A DNA stretch of 64,000 bases from Dastarcus helophoroides (Eukaryota; Arthropoda; Insecta; Coleoptera; Bothrideridae): NCBI GenBank assembly GCA_028583605.1, contig CM053335.1:12166553-12230552 (forward strand), given 5' to 3'. The first letter of the stretch is position 1; each line of letters opens with the position of its first letter. Under the pieces are notes generated by a model, which worked only from the letters and a program-made list of their open reading frames with translations, did no database searches and was not told where the DNA came from. Below, piece by piece: positions 1-10,205 of the stretch. Position numbers and translations under genes: made by a program.

Positions 1-425
1 CCACCTTCGATTTAATACCCATCCAGGACGATTCAGATCGTACTGAGATGTGGGGCAACTGCGTTCAGAGGCTGGGAAATGTTTGCACTAATTTAATTCG
101 TTTCGTTACGATTGCTACCAGAAAAAGGATTACCCAATAATTTAGACTATTGTGCCGAGCAGGTAGCCGACAACACAAGGGTTATATTTTTTGTGTTATT
201 TTTAAATTAAAAGGTCTTCAGATCGGGCGCCCGGGAACAACGACGGTCGAAACATTGACGGTGGCGTACGGAACACTTCCTTGATTTGTCACTAGGGGAC
301 GAAGCGTGGAAAATCGTAAAAATTTATTACATTGTGTACAGTAAAGTCTGTATAGGAGAATGGAAATAATTACGCTACGAAATTGTTAAACTATTGATGA
401 GGTGAAGGGACGAAATATTTCGAAC
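1..425. other. unique DNA, no gene recognised
   Basis: No ORF, RNA gene or repeat is visible here. Base composition is less AT-rich than the arrays further on, with a GC-rich patch near 220-270. It could be non-coding DNA of a gene locus, but nothing in the sequence shows a function. Confidence 0.5.
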
Positions 426-437
426 TTTGTAAGAAGA

Positions 438-655
438 TTTTTTTTGATGGAACGGACCGGTCCTTGGTTATCTTCAAAAATTGAAATACAGAACTTGTCC
501 CCTGAAACCAAGAAAGATTAAAAAAAAACACAACAAAGAAAGAAACTAGTTTCTTTCCGAAGATGACAGCTTGGCTATCGAAATGCGTTAGAGCAACCTT
601 TATTGTGTTTTTTTAATCTTTCTTGGTTTCAGGGGACAAGTTCTGTATTTCAATT
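438..655. mobile_element. foldback retroposon, copy 1 (Penelope-like?)
   Basis: Two arms of about 57 bp, 475-531 and 603-659, are near-perfect inverted copies; the only clear difference is the length of one A run. The core (about 557-585) carries a short hairpin followed by GAAA. The left end has a ~30-base extension (TGGAACGGACCGGTCCTTGG) absent from the right end. A perfect 12-bp target-site duplication TTTGTAAGAAGA lies at 426-437 and 656-667, so this is a real insertion unit. The same asymmetric structure recurs at 10963-11142 and 24026-24218, and a non-inverted longer copy at 19172-19495. Inference: the unit is a 3' terminus joined head to head with a second, inverted copy, as often seen in Penelope-like retroelements. 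No coding sequence is present. Confidence 0.8.
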
Positions 656-667
656 TTTGTAAGAAGA

Positions 668-1115
668 GTCGTTTTTTGGAAACATACAATACACCACTGA
701 GCGTAAGATGTGTTGAAAAGTGAACAAATCACTCAATAGGATTCAGATTTCTTGAGTATTTATGTGACTGACTTGTCACCATAAGTAGAGAATGTTTACA
801 GCGTCCGTATCACACTGATTAGGTCAAAGGAGGACACAACTGGTTTAATTGCAGCACGTTCGACTGTTTCATTAAAGAACATTTAATTAACATTATTTAT
901 TAAATTTACCATACCTTAACGTATGTCACGCCGAGGGTGCTTGAAATAAAAGGATGCCAACTACTATGAAAACCATAATACATAAAATTACCTCACGAGT
1001 AGTGACCTTTGTCTCTTTAGTTGCATCCTACGTAACCTAGGTGTAATACTGTAAAGCAGTTTTCACGATTTATAGTTTTCAAAATATTTCCAGCCTCCTG
1101 GATTTCATTGGATAA
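668..1115. other. unique AT-rich DNA
   Basis: No ORF of note, no repeat, no recognisable RNA gene. Nothing supports a function. A short phrase near 1075 (TTTTCAAAATATTTCCAG) recurs near 1272, on the far side of the 23-bp repeat. Confidence 0.5.
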
Positions 1116-1210
1116 GGATCTTGAAGATCAATTAAAGCTGGATTTGAAGATCAATTAAAGCTGGATTTGAAGATCAATTAAAGCTGGATCTTGGAAATCA
1201 ATTAAAGCTA
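1116..1210. repeat. 23-bp tandem repeat, 4 copies
   Basis: A 23-24-bp unit (GGATTTGAAGATCAATTAAA plus GCT) is repeated head to tail at about 1116, 1140, 1163 and 1186. The two middle copies are identical; the last one is diverged. It lies in non-coding DNA. Confidence 0.9.
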
Positions 1211-1443
1211 AGTCTTGAAGTGAATATGGAAGCAAATAAAGCTACTGAGACCTGGTTACTAAAGTATATATTTTTCAAAATATTTCCAGTTTTTTGAATT
1301 GCTTCAGCTGGTGAACTTCAGAGGATAAGATGGGTTTCAAAAACCAATAAAAATGATTCCCAAACATTCTGCAAAAACATGATGATCAAAGCTAGAGCAC
1401 CAGTACCATATTTTTGATATCTTTGGGTGCTTAACCTACATTG

Positions 1444-1579
1444 TGAAAGAAGTTTCTGGTTCTCCTCGATTTTGGTAACTTGAATTCTGAAAGGATATGT
1501 ACTTTAGTGGATAGATACATTTTGTGAATGGATATATTCTTTCTAGGATAACGACTGATGAGTAAAACTGACTCCACGC
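1444..1579. repeat. tandem duplication, copy 1, left part (split by hAT)
   Basis: This segment matches 8219-8353 (for example GGATAACGACTGAT and TATGTACTTTAGTGGATA in both). Its continuation is found at 8160-8218, on the other side of the hAT element, and corresponds to about 8350-8406. The intact unit is ~190 bp, and two direct copies stood side by side before the hAT landed in the first. Confidence 0.8.
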
Positions 1580-1927
1580 CAGTGGCGGCCAGTGCTAAGG
1601 TTTGCAGGTTTGCGCAACCTCCAAAAAGACGCTGGGATAAAAAAGAAAGTAAATTGTTCTTTATGTTGTTTATTTTATTTATTGATAACAGATTTATGGT
1701 TACCAAACATACTGCTGACTATAGCGGATTCCGCCGATTCGTAAGGGTTTGACGACATTATCGAGTCCATGGTTTGCAAAGTTTGCAAGCTAGACTGCAA
1801 ACTTTGCTTTACACATATGCACCTGCGCCTTAACTCATATTTTGTTCGCTTAAAATACTTGTCCATAAGCAAGCATTAGGTTGTACTTGTGGGTGCAAAC
1901 CAAATATTGATTCGCTAATATAATCTG

Positions 1928-4900
1928 CAGTGGCGGATAGTAGCTAAAACTAGAGGGGGTGCTGCGACGGCGTTTGTGTTAAAATTGTGTAAAAGCAAAT
2001 GAGTTCAAAAAATTAATAACATAAACCACCTCTGTTGCTTCCCAATGAACCTCCAATAGAAATCTCAACTTTAGAAAAATTCGAAAATGCAAAATTTCGA
2101 GAAAAAAATTGGAATTTTGTGATTAAATAATGAATTTTGTCTGGTTTTTTAGAAAGTTTCCTGAGCTTGATATATATATTTTTTAAAACGATATTTTTTC
2201 TTTTTAAATATAAACTTTTTAAGAAAAATGTCGAATTAAAACTCAAAATTAAAGAAATAGAAAAATTTCTATTTTTAAAGTTTTGAAACAAATTTCGATT
2301 GCAGTTCAATTACAAATAAATTCCAAAAATGTGAATTTTAATTACAAAGGATCGACTTCAAGCTGAAATATTTGATCTTTGAAGCTTCTCTGGTTACTTC
2401 AAAATTACTAGAAAGAATTTAAATTAGAACATTAAATTGTCAATTAATGTTTTTAAAGATTTTGACTATTTTTTATTTCGAAATTTTGATTTCTCTGGAA
2501 ATGTTAACTCATTTTTGAAAATTTCAATAATTCCTACTTTAAAAGTCGAAATTTTGAAAATATTTTTGACAATTAATTTATTTTTAAAAATGGTTTTTTT
2601 TTCATTGATTCATACATTGCTATTTTTTCAAAAATTTTATGTAAAAATAACAAATTTCAATTTTTTTCTGGAAATGTTGTCTGCTTTTTCTCCAAATTTT
2701 GAGCTTAATCTTTAAATTTTAATCTATTTTTTAACGGAATTTGACGGACTTGACAATTCCAGGAATAAATTTAACAAATAAAAATAACAGTTATAGAAAA
2801 ATTGGAAATTTCTATTCAGAATTTTCTTCGATTCTATAATAGTGGTAAGTTTTTTTTAGCGAAATATCAAATCGCAAAAAGTTGAAATTTAGAAGGTTCA
2901 TTTTTTTTTAAATTCAGTATTTTTCTTAAAATTCTAAATTTTTCTGGAAATTCAATATTTTTCTAAAAATTCAATATTTTTGTCAAAATTCAATATTTTT
3001 GTCAACATTGAAAATAACTTTTTAATTTCTTCGTTTTTTCCCAAAATGTTGACATTTTTGGAGAAACTTCATGGTTTTTTCTGAATATTTTTTGTTAAAA
3101 TTTCTATATAAAGAATACATGAAAGCAATCACTAAACAAGTACTTAAGCGATTTTAAAAATGTTAACCCCAAGCAGGATGAAAAAGGATATTTAACTGAA
3201 CATTAAAATTTAATATTTTCTTTTACAAGCCAAAAATTGGGTTTTGAAAAACAATTTTGTCCGAACAAGGCAACATTTAAAAAGGCCAAATTTTCGAAAC
3301 CCTGAAAAAAAAGTTCGAAACTTATTTTCGTCCCCTTAGAACTTAAAAATGCGTCTTATTTTTAAGTCCTAAGCGAACGACAAACGGCATTATTGAATAT
3401 TAATTTGGAAAATAATTTTGACTCAACAAAACAAAATTTTGAAATTTCGAAATTTTCAAAAAAAATTGAAAATTTCGATGGTTAACATTCTGAAAAAACT
3501 GTAAAATATTTTTAAAAAATCGAAATTTTTAAAAAGGGTCTTAATTTTTAAATCAGGACGAGAAAATATCGAAAATATAAAAAATAACTAGAATTTTTAA
3601 TAAAAATGAAAATCATCAAAAATCAAAATTTTCCATATGTTGGAAAATCTAAATTTTCCAATTTTTGGAAAATCGAAATTTTCCAAATTTTGGTAAATCG
3701 AAATTTTCCAAAATTTGGAAAAAATGCCACATCAGACTAGTTTAAATTAACCGGAAAAAATATCCAAACTTTCAAAAAGGTCAAAATTTTAAAAGATTCA
3801 ACACTTAAAAAAAGTTTAAACTTTCACAAAAAGTAAATAATTAATAAAGCCGTAGGTTTTCAAAACAGTAATATTTTTGTGAATGACTAAATTGTCAAAA
3901 AAAGTTAAAATTGGGAGAACAAATCAAATATTTGAAAAACGGTCAAATTTCAAAAAATAAATTGTAAAATGCGGAAGTTTTTGAGGTTGACATTTTGCAA
4001 TTAAATCGAAAATGTCAGAAGTGCCGAAATTCTCACAAAATATCAAAATTTCTAGGAACATACGGACGAAATTCTTAACAAAAGTGGAAATTTTCGAATG
4101 AAGTCAAAATTCTGAAATAGGTCAAAATTTTAAAAGATTCCAATTTTCGTAGAAAGAAATCAAAATTTCGAGAAAAAATTTAAAATATCTGTACAAAAAA
4201 GTCGAAATTTTAGGAAAATAATCCATCGGTTATTAGTTTTTTTAAAGAAAAATATCAAAATGCGGAAGTAGTGGAACATTTTCCTAACATTTTTCTGTTT
4301 CTTTCTAAAACTTTGACATTTTTACAGAAATGTCGGGATTTTTTTCTAAAAGTTGTTAGTCAAAATTATAAAATAAACTTTAAAATGTCAAAATGCCGTG
4401 GAAAACCTAACATTTTTAAAGCAAATTAGAGGAACATAAAAAATTAGAAGTTGAAATTTGCAGAAAAATTTTAAGAACAAAATTTGCTGGAAAAGTAATT
4501 TCGAGAAAATTTATTGATATAATATATTTAGCTAAATAAAAACTTTCCCAACAAAAAAAATCAAAATATTAGAAAAAAATAAAAATTATTCTACAATATA
4601 GTAGAAATTGCAAAATCAGGTAAAAACGGGAAGATTTGGTATTATTTTTTTCACAGAAATAACAAAATACGAGAAGAGTTGAATTTAGATTGTTTCTTGA
4701 AATTTTCATTAGTTTCTCAACATTTTGACACTTTTAGAAAAATTTAACCTTTTTTTTTCAAAATTTCAATTCTTTCTCGAAATATTAATTTCTTTATTAA
4801 AAGATTTAGAATAATTAATATTTGAAAATGCGTTTTTCATCAACATTAGAAATAAAATAGATTTTAGAAAGAAAGATGAAATTTCTATAAAAGAAATCAG

Positions 4901-5031
4901 AGAAAATTTGAAATTTCTATAAAAAAGTGTTAAGGAAAAGTTGTCAAAAAAGACCAACATTTTGAGAAAAAACTCGAAAGCTGAATTGGGGGTGCAGCAG
5001 TTCCTCAGTGCATATACGCGAGCCGCCACTG
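1928..5031. mobile_element. inner AT-rich segment with hAT-like ends
   Basis: It starts CAGTGGCGGATAGTAGC and ends GCGAGCCGCCACTG, so the first nine bases of the hAT inverted repeat occur at both ends, with GGGGGTGCTGCG / GCTGCACCCCCA slightly further in on opposite strands. The interior is extremely AT-rich, made of quasi-palindromic words such as GAAATTTTC, with no meaningful ORF. It could be a second, non-autonomous hAT inserted in the first. The 8 bases outside each end (ATAATCTG and TCAATGTT) agree at only 4 positions, so no target-site duplication supports this; internal rearrangement is an alternative. Confidence 0.5.
3640..3719. repeat. 25-bp tandem repeat, 3 copies
   Basis: The unit TTGGAAAATCGAAATTTTCC plus a few bases starts at 3640, 3665 and 3690. 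Each copy is nearly self-complementary (GGAAAAT…ATTTTCC), so it would form a hairpin. It lies within the AT-rich inner hAT segment. Confidence 0.8.
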
Positions 5032-5477
5032 TCAATGTTACGAGTCTTGAAACACAAATAAAAATGAATTCAGTGCAAAGTTTAATTGCACAGCCACTCT
5101 GTAACCGATCTATGTCGAAAAAACTGGAAATTAAGCGACGTGGATGACCTATTCCATACTTAAATATTGTGCAGACCGTGTTTCGTAAAAAGCGAAGTTT
5201 TAACAGAAATAGTTCGCGAAACTAAAGAAGTACCTGACATTGTTATCTGTTAAGCTAAAGAATGATTCAGCTTCACTGGCCATTTAATTGCAGCAATCTT
5301 ATTTTTTTCTGAAAAGTTTAACCAACATAGAATCACTTTTCCCGAAAAGAATTTTAAAGAAACCTCTAAGGTTTATCAATTTTTTAATTTACAAACTGAA
5401 CTGAATTATCTGTAATTTACGAAACAGAAAAGTTTTAATCGGCTTTTGGTTTATTTGTACTCTATAACATTATTTCA

Positions 5478-5745
5478 GAAAACAGTGAGCTTAGTGAAAC
5501 TCTAAATCTTTTAAAAATCCTGATAACTATCCCAATGGCTTCTGCCGAAGCAAAGTGGTGCTTCTCCAGTCTGGAAAGAATACTTTTAAAAAAAATACAT
5601 TATGCCAAGAAAGATTGTCCACATTAACGATGAAGAAAAGGACTTAATTCAAGGAATACTCGACTTCAGTAAAAAGTTATTGATAAATTTGGAGCTGCCA
5701 AAGATCGTCCGTCGTATGGACTTCCTCTTCTTTTCCTTGCTGTTT
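5478..5745 (+). pseudogene. hAT transposase C-terminal remnant (dimerisation region)
   Basis: In frame from 5478 one reads a segment containing LLKILITIPMASAEAKWCFS and then SLERI. This matches the characteristic C-terminal hAT dimerisation block (a TTAEAERCFSxLKRIKT-type signature in ZMYM1-like hAT transposases). A frameshift follows near 5585-5600, and the downstream frame (from about 5602) continues with INDEEKDLI and then RRMDFLFF, which resembles the family's final helix. Upstream stop codons and the frameshift show decay. Only roughly 85 codons are recognisable of a ~600-800-residue protein. The identification rests on motif memory, not on a search. Confidence 0.7.
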
Positions 5746-5789
5746 TTTGCGAATATAAAAAAAGGTGAATTTTAACAATATACTATATA

Positions 5790-6213
5790 CAGGATGTTAC
5801 AAAAGTCCGGGCCGCTACTTCAGGAGCATATTCTACACATTAAAATATGAAAAATGTTGAAATACATTTTTTTCTTTAAATTGCCTCCTAACGGAGATAT
5901 GACCATTTAAAGATGGCGCCCCTAAAGTGGTTTTTTTACTACAAAAAGTTAACGGTTAGTAGCAAAGTCATGAAATTGGGCAAGCAGTTAAAGAATTGGA
6001 TTAGGCATATTCTCATGTAACATATTTTTTAAATAAGCAGTAGCGTGGTGTGTAGGGGGTTGCCTGCGATTATTTTTTGCCGTAACTTTTTTGTATTGCA
6101 ATATTTCGACACAAAAGTGCCATAATCGTAAAAAGCAACATTTTTTATACAAAAAAGGTACTCTTTCTTAAAGTCGCTAAAAGTAACCGTTTCCGAGAAA
6201 AAAGCGTTTAAAC
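5790..6213. repeat. left terminal inverted repeat of mariner-type element
   Basis: It matches 7600-8023 in inverted orientation over its whole length with only scattered differences (for example GGATG against GGGTG at the tip). It includes AGCAGTAGCGTGGTGTGTAG and the phrase GCCCCTAAAGTGG near the outer end. ORFs reading through it are by-products of the repeat. Confidence 0.9.
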
Positions 6214-6312
6214 AAAATTGTTGCATTTATTAGAATTCGTTTTGCAAATTTCTAATTTATCCACTACTAACTGCATTGATATAAAAATAGTACAAAATTA
6301 AGAAAAAAAAAA

Positions 6313-7383
6313 TCAAAGCAAGTGTTCGAAATTACTGCACCCTGCAGCAATACATTGCTCGGCTCGTCTTCTAAGGGAACTCTTTACTCTTTCGCAAATG
6401 CCTGGTGTATTGTGAATCTGGTTGAACCCATTTTCAATTCGTTCACGAAGATCATTGATATTGTCAACTGGTGTGGAGTAGACGATCTGCTTTAGATGTC
6501 CCCTAAGTAGAAATCGAGTGGGTTGAGGTCAGGAGACCTAGCTGGCCATGGTATCGGACCTCCTCGACCTATCCATCGTTGATGATAGTTGTTATTCAAA
6601 AATTCCCTAGCAACTGCACTAAAATGGGCAGGTGCCCCATCGTGCATTATCCACATTCGCTGTCTTGTTATGAGTGGAACATTTTCAAGTAACACGGGTA
6701 ACTCTGTTTGCAAAAAATGTCTATATGATGCTCCTGTTAACCTATGAGGTAAAAAAAAACGGTCCAATTATAGAGTCCCCTATTATTCCTCCCCAAATGT
6801 TAAGTGAAAAATGTTGCTGATGTCTCGACTGAATAACTGCATTGGGATTTTCAACTTGCCACTGACGCATGTTGTGAAAGTTAAGTATCCCGTTTCTGGT
6901 AAAACCCGCTTCCTCCGTAAATAATATGAGCGATGGAAAGTTCTCATTTTTAGCGATCTTATGCAATAGCCAGTTGCAAAATTCTATTCTTGGAGGATAA
7001 TCAGCAGCAAGTAACCCTTGCACTCTTTGAAAATGATAGGGGTAAAATTGGTAAAATTTCAAAATTCGCCAGATAGTTACGTGATTTACTCCTTCGGCTA
7101 AAGCAAGTTGTCTAGTGCTGACACATGGATCTTCTTCAACTCGCTGAAGCACACGCTCCTCTAAATTAGCAACTTCTGCGTTTGGCCTTCCAACACGTTC
7201 GCCTTTGAAAACAAAATTTCCTGTTTCACATAAACGAGCATGAATTTTCTGGAACAATTTTTCTCCTGGTAGGTGTCTATTAGGAAAACGTTCAGCATAA
7301 AGCCGTCTTGCTTCAGCACGATTACAATTTGCAAGCCCGTACATTAAATGCATATCGGCCATTTCTTGATTTGAATAGTCCAT
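6313..7383 (-). pseudogene. mariner-type transposase with DUF4817-like N-terminus, broken
   Basis: Starts at the ATG complementary to 7381-7383 (MDYSNQEMADMHLMYG). Residues ~1-55 form the DUF4817-like helix-turn-helix; ~70-115 a second helix-turn-helix (STRQLALAEGVNHVTIWRIL); then the catalytic domain. The first catalytic Asp is replaced by Glu: FTEEAGFTRNG (Glu157), where the family normally has a DEA-type motif. The first frame breaks at an A run at about 6751-6760. The next frame resumes with HRLTGASY, keeps the second Asp in MHDGAPAHF, and ends SPDLNPLDFYLG. Counting from that Asp to the Asp of NPLD gives 41 residues between, a DD41D-like spacing. A second one-base loss near 6495 removes the expected Trp of YLWGHLK; the shifted frame then reads LKQIVYSTPVDN to a stop at 6313-6315. 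Total ~356 codons, normal for the family. Two frameshifts plus the substituted active-site residue make it inactive. Confidence 0.9.
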
Positions 7384-7599
7384 TTTATCAAAATAATGAA
7401 AAGTTAAAAAACTACTACACTTACTATTGACAACAAAAACTGCTAAAGTTTACAGCTTACGACCAAATTTTATCAGTGACACAACGTCAATCTCTGGCAG
7501 ATATTGTCAAGTACAATTGTTTTCTTTACGATCAGTTTGCATGACCAACTTATTTTTTTTTATACAAATTAGTTAGAATTTCGAAGACGGGATAGGATT

Positions 7600-8023
7600 A
7601 TTTAAACGCCTTTTTCTCGGAAACGGTTACTTTTAGCGACTTTGAGAAGGAGTACCTTTTTTGTATAAAAAATGTTGCTTTTTACGATTATGGCACTTTT
7701 GTGTCGAAATATTGCAATACAAAAAAGTTACGGCAAAAAATAATCGCGGGCAACCCCCTACACACCACGCTACTGCTTATTTAAAAAATATGTTACATGA
7801 GAATATGCCTAATCCAATTCTTTAACTGCTTGCTCAATTTCATGACTTTGCTACTAACCGTTAACTTTTTGTAGTAAAAAAACCTCTTTAGGGGCGCCAT
7901 CTTTAAATGGTCATATCTCCGTTAGGAGGCAATTTAAAGAAAAAAATGTATTTCAACATTTTTCATATTTTAATGTGTAGAATATGCTCCTGAAGTAGCG
8001 GCCCGGACTTTTATAACACCCTG
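7600..8023. repeat. right terminal inverted repeat of mariner-type element
   Basis: Inverted partner of 5790-6213, ending in CACCCTG at the TA target site. The inner boundary is where TTTAAACGCC (7601-7610) stops matching the left arm. Confidence 0.9.
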
Positions 8024-8159
8024 TATGTATAACATATATCAATTTAAAATCCCAAATATCTTTTAATTCCTCCAGCTTAATTTAAAATTTCCAGTTTCGG
8101 CACATTTTTGCAAATGTCTCTTTGCAACCCCCAAATTTTATTAGCACCAGCCGCCACTG

Positions 8160-8406
8160 CTCCACACTACTTCCATTCTCATTTAACTGTGGAGTTTCTT
8201 CTAAGTTTTATTTGCTAGAGAAAGAACTTTCTGGTTTTCCTCAATTTTGGTAACTTGATTCTAAAAGAATATGTACTTTAGTGGATATATACCTTTTCTG
8301 AATGGATACATCCCTTCCTAGGATAACGACTGATAGGTAAAACTCACTTCACAGTACTCTCAAACTCATTTAACTATGAATTTTTGTTTAAGTTTTATTT
8401 GCTAGA
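8160..8406. repeat. tandem duplication: rest of copy 1 and copy 2
   Basis: 8160-8218 completes the monomer interrupted at 1579; 8219-8406 is the second monomer. TTAAGTTTTATTTGCTAGA-type phrases close both (near 8200-8218 and 8388-8406). It acts as an internal control for the hAT insertion. Confidence 0.8.
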
Positions 8407-9101
8407 TTTTCTTTTCTAACGAATACGACTTGAACTAGGATTTATGGAGTAAAGCAAAAAAATACAGTTGGATAGGTGTATGGTTAAAATTTTTGTAAAC
8501 TAGATGTTTAATTTTAGTCGTTAGTCGTTTTTCTATGGAAAAATATTTATATTCATCAAGGAGCAATACTTACAAAAATTTTGTAATCCAGAAATATCCA
8601 GCAACATTTCAGTTATCCAATTCAGAAGAAATTGAATCAAGGTTTAGTTTATTATGATTTGGATTAACACAAAATTCGTGATACTTTGCAAGCGATGGTA
8701 ACCAGCTCTTTTTCCACCATTTTCATATCTTTTTGACAACGCAGATGTATCACCTCAAATTGATGAAGGCTCATTGTGGTTTGCTTCTTAATCACTTTAT
8801 CCTAAGGATGACATTCTCCAATTTAACAAAGCTTTCGGGAACAGCCTATGAAATTAATTATGTTATTTGATGTTAATGCACAACGTAAGTAGAATAGTTC
8901 TTTAACTCTGAGCACGTCACATCAAATTTCAAACAAGTTCCTGACACCAAACATCTTTGCTACCAGTGATGCAAGCTCTAGAGAGTGCTTAGTAGAAGAT
9001 AATAGTGCTGATGGGTTAATACTAGCCTTTGGTTTGTATTTTAGTATCAACAAAGAGATCTGGACTTCTCACCAGTTACCAGTTATTTGAGAAAGAAGCA
9101 T
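8407..9101. other. unique AT-rich DNA, no gene recognised
   Basis: No ORF above ~70 codons and none with recognisable sequence. An ORF starting at 9029 runs into the repeat array. A decayed gene or mobile element is possible, but nothing identifies it. Confidence 0.4.
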
Positions 9102-10205
9102 CCATCAATTTTTCTGCTTCTCAGTTAAATGAGAGGCAAGGAGACTTTTGGAAGATATTGGGATGCTTTTACCATACCCACCCCAAATACAGAATTCATT
9201 GCCAAAATATTTGCAACTTCTGTTGCTTATGCAAATGTTGGATATGAACTAATCAAGAAAAGCTGCGTCGATTCTAAGATCTAGATCCATCAATTTTTTT
9301 CGTCTCTGTTAAATGAGAGGCAAGGAGACTTTTGGAAGATATTGGGATGCTTTTACCATACCCACCCCAAATACAGAATTCATTGCCAAAATATTTGCAA
9401 CTTCTGTTGCTCATGCATATGTTGGATATGAACTAATCATGAAAAGCTACGTCGATTCTAAGATCTAGATCCATCAATTTTTCTTCGTCTCAGTTAAATG
9501 AGAGGCAAGGAGACTTTTGGAAGATATTGGGATGCTTTTACCATACCCACCCCAAATACAGAATTCATTGCCAAAATATTTGCAACTTCTGTTACTCATG
9601 CATATGTTGTATATGAACTAATCATGAAAAGCAACGTCGATTCTAAGATCTAGATCCATCAATTTTTCTTCGTCTCAGTTAAATGAGAGGCAAGGAGACT
9701 TTGGAAGATATTGGAATGCTTTTACCATACCCATCCCAAATAGAGAATTCATTGCCAAAATATTTGCAACTTCTGTTACTCATGCATATGTTGTATATGA
9801 ACTAATCATGAAAAGCAACGTCGATTCTAAGATCTAGATCCATCAATTTTTCTTCGTCTCAATTAAGTGAGAGGCAAGGAGACTTTTGGAAGATATTGGG
9901 ATGCTTTTACCATACCCACCCCAAATACAGAATTCATTGCCAAAATATTTGCAACTTCTGTTGCTCATGCATATGTTGTATATGAACTAATCATGAAAAG
10001 CAACGTCGATTCTAAGATCTAGATCCATCAATTTTTCTTCGTCTCAGTTAAATGAGAGGCAAGGAGACTTTTGGAAGATATTGGGATGCTTTTACCATAC
10101 CGACCCCAAATACAGAATTCATTGCCAAAATATTTGCAACTTCTGTTGCTCATGCATATGTTGGATATGAACTAATCATGAAAAGCTACGTCGATTCTAA
10201 GTTTT
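9102..10205. repeat. ~184.5-bp tandem repeat, 6 copies
   Basis: The landmark CCATCAATTTTT occurs at 9102, 9287, 9471, 9656, 9840 and 10025, spacing 185, 184, 185, 184, 185. Copies are highly similar, the middle ones almost identical, so the amplification is recent. One frame of each unit stays open for ~50 codons from ATGAGAGGC, with a protein-like composition (GRYWDAFTIPTPNTEFIAK). The period is not a multiple of three in most copies, and stop codons occur at CTAGATCC between units, so the array is not one gene. The unit may derive from a coding exon or an unrecognised mobile element. Confidence 0.95.

Larger units (their letters stand above)
5790..8023 (-). mobile_element. mariner/Tc1-superfamily element with long inverted repeats
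   Basis: The element begins CAGGATGTTACAAAAGTCCG and ends with the near-complement CGGACTTTTATAACACCCTG, flanked by TA on both sides (5788-5789 and 8024-8025), the standard target duplication of this superfamily. The inverted repeats run 5790-6213 and 7600-8023, about 424 bp each and almost identical, which is long for this superfamily. Between them, on the minus strand, is one transposase gene with frameshifts. It is inserted close to the right end of the hAT element. High similarity of the arms suggests the insertion is not ancient. Confidence 0.92.
1580..8159. mobile_element. hAT-family DNA transposon, degenerate, with nested insertions
   Basis: The ends pair as terminal inverted repeats: CAGTGGCGGCCAGTGCTAA at the left, and the reverse complement of the right end reads CAGTGGCGGCTGGTGCTAA. 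An 8-bp target-site duplication, the hAT hallmark, flanks it: CTCCACGC (1572-1579) and CTCCACAC (8160-8167), 7 of 8 identical. Removing the nested mariner-type element (5790-8023) and the inner AT-rich block (1928-5031) leaves only ~1.24 kb, far below the size of an autonomous hAT. The sole coding trace is a transposase C-terminus at 5478-5745. The element is dead. The host site is independently confirmed because the flanks join to reconstruct one monomer of a tandem duplication. Confidence 0.85.

Noticed and set aside
6029..6226. 65-codon ORF in the mariner left arm
   Set aside because: It lies wholly in the terminal inverted repeat, with the same sequence mirrored in the right arm, and is no part of the transposase.
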